From Cupriavidus sp. UYMMa02A (GTDB taxonomy: Bacteria > Pseudomonadota > Gammaproteobacteria > Burkholderiales > Burkholderiaceae), in NCBI GenBank assembly GCA_001725945.1, contig LRMT01000205.1, positions 1 to 64,000 on the forward strand: a stretch of 64,000 nt of DNA. The letters run 5' to 3'. Below the pieces are notes generated by a model. The model was not told the origin of the DNA and searched no databases. It worked only from the letters and a program-made list of their open reading frames with translations. Made by a program: the position numbers and the translations under genes. Numbering within the stretch: position 1 is the stretch's first letter; each line of letters opens with the position of its first letter. Shown piece after piece: positions 63,858-64,000 of the stretch.

Positions 63858-64000
63858 TCACATCCTCAGAACGCGAACCTGCTTGTTCCGCTTCAGCTCG
63901 ACGCTAGTTTCAGTAATGCGCGATACGGTCCACCCGCCGTCGATTGCCTCGCCCTGGCTACGTTGAACAACATGGCCATCGACGTCGAAGCCAGCGCGGA
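63858..64000 (-). CDS. C-terminal end of a PilP-like gene, cut by window edge
   Basis: The last 46 codons read RAGFDVDGHVVQRSQG...GWTVSRITETSVELKRNK and end QVRVLRM, one base before the pilO start. A 'G-W-x-V-x-x-I-x-x-x-x-V-x-L' strand pattern is the C-terminal domain of PilP/GspC-type proteins, but the N-terminus is missing. Confidence 0.5.
   Translation of the reverse strand, partial: RAGFDVDGHVVQRSQGEAIDGGWTVSRITETSVELKRNKQVRVLRM

Noticed and set aside
1-64000. CRISPR arrays, tRNA or rRNA genes, insertion sequences
   Set aside because: I saw no regularly spaced identical repeats with unique spacers, no cloverleaf or rRNA landmarks and no transposase-like protein among the frames.

Overview
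The window looks like most of a large conjugative plasmid from a betaproteobacterium, probably Burkholderiales (Ralstonia, Cupriavidus or Burkholderia type). The reasons are the GC-rich codon use, a TrfA/KorA/IncC/KorB-type backbone as in IncP plasmids, a VirB/VirD4 transfer system and an IncI-like thin-pilus (pil) operon. I see no rRNA, tRNA, CRISPR array or transposase. The assignment to a host group is inference.

Layout. 1-3.9 kb (minus strand): a transfer operon of a TrbM/KikA-like protein, VirB1 transglycosylase, a type IA topoisomerase, a small ParC-like protein and VirB2 pilin running off the left edge. 4.4-6 kb: a small unknown gene and kfrA with its own operator. 6-26 kb: accessory operons (very large ParB-like protein, N6 DNA methyltransferase, SOS-controlled SRAP operon, Ku end-binding protein with a MerR-TPR gene, DUF932, DGQHR/DndB-like and DUF6884 proteins), several preceded by members of a ~0.5 kb GC-rich non-coding repeat family. 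26-33 kb: zeta-type toxin operon, trfA, iteron origin oriV, then ssb-korA-parA-parB. 33-37 kb: small maintenance genes, SprT-like protein, oriT-like palindromes, mobC and relaxase. 37-45.5 kb: small membrane and DUF1737 proteins, a membrane protein/DUF4238 pair and a broken tyrosine recombinase. 45.4-55.9 kb (minus): LPD7/KfrB protein, virD4, virB11, 10, 9, 8, 6, eexN, virB5. 56.4-64 kb: a lipoprotein (plus) and pilV, pilM, pilS, pilR, pilQ, pilO and part of a pilP-like gene (minus).

How it works together. TrfA acts at the 17-bp iterons next to it. KorA, ParA/IncC and ParB/KorB form the control and partition operon. MobC and the relaxase act at the palindromes in front of them, VirD4 couples the relaxosome to the VirB channel, and the pil genes make a second, mating-stabilising pilus. 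Two promoter families tie the backbone together. One is a 22-bp dyad (ATCAAAA, 8 bases, WTTGATT) repeated with a 23-bp period in front of most transfer operons, trfA and others. The other is a promoter with CAGG repeats over its spacer at trfA, ssb-korA and two more genes.

Caution. About forty single frameshifts interrupt genes whose protein sequence continues intact in another frame (topoisomerase, trfA, parA, parB, relaxase, virB8, virB10, virB11, pilR, pilQ, pilO and others). This density points to indel errors in the underlying assembly rather than real decay. I therefore annotate whole genes across the shifts, and breakpoints are approximate.
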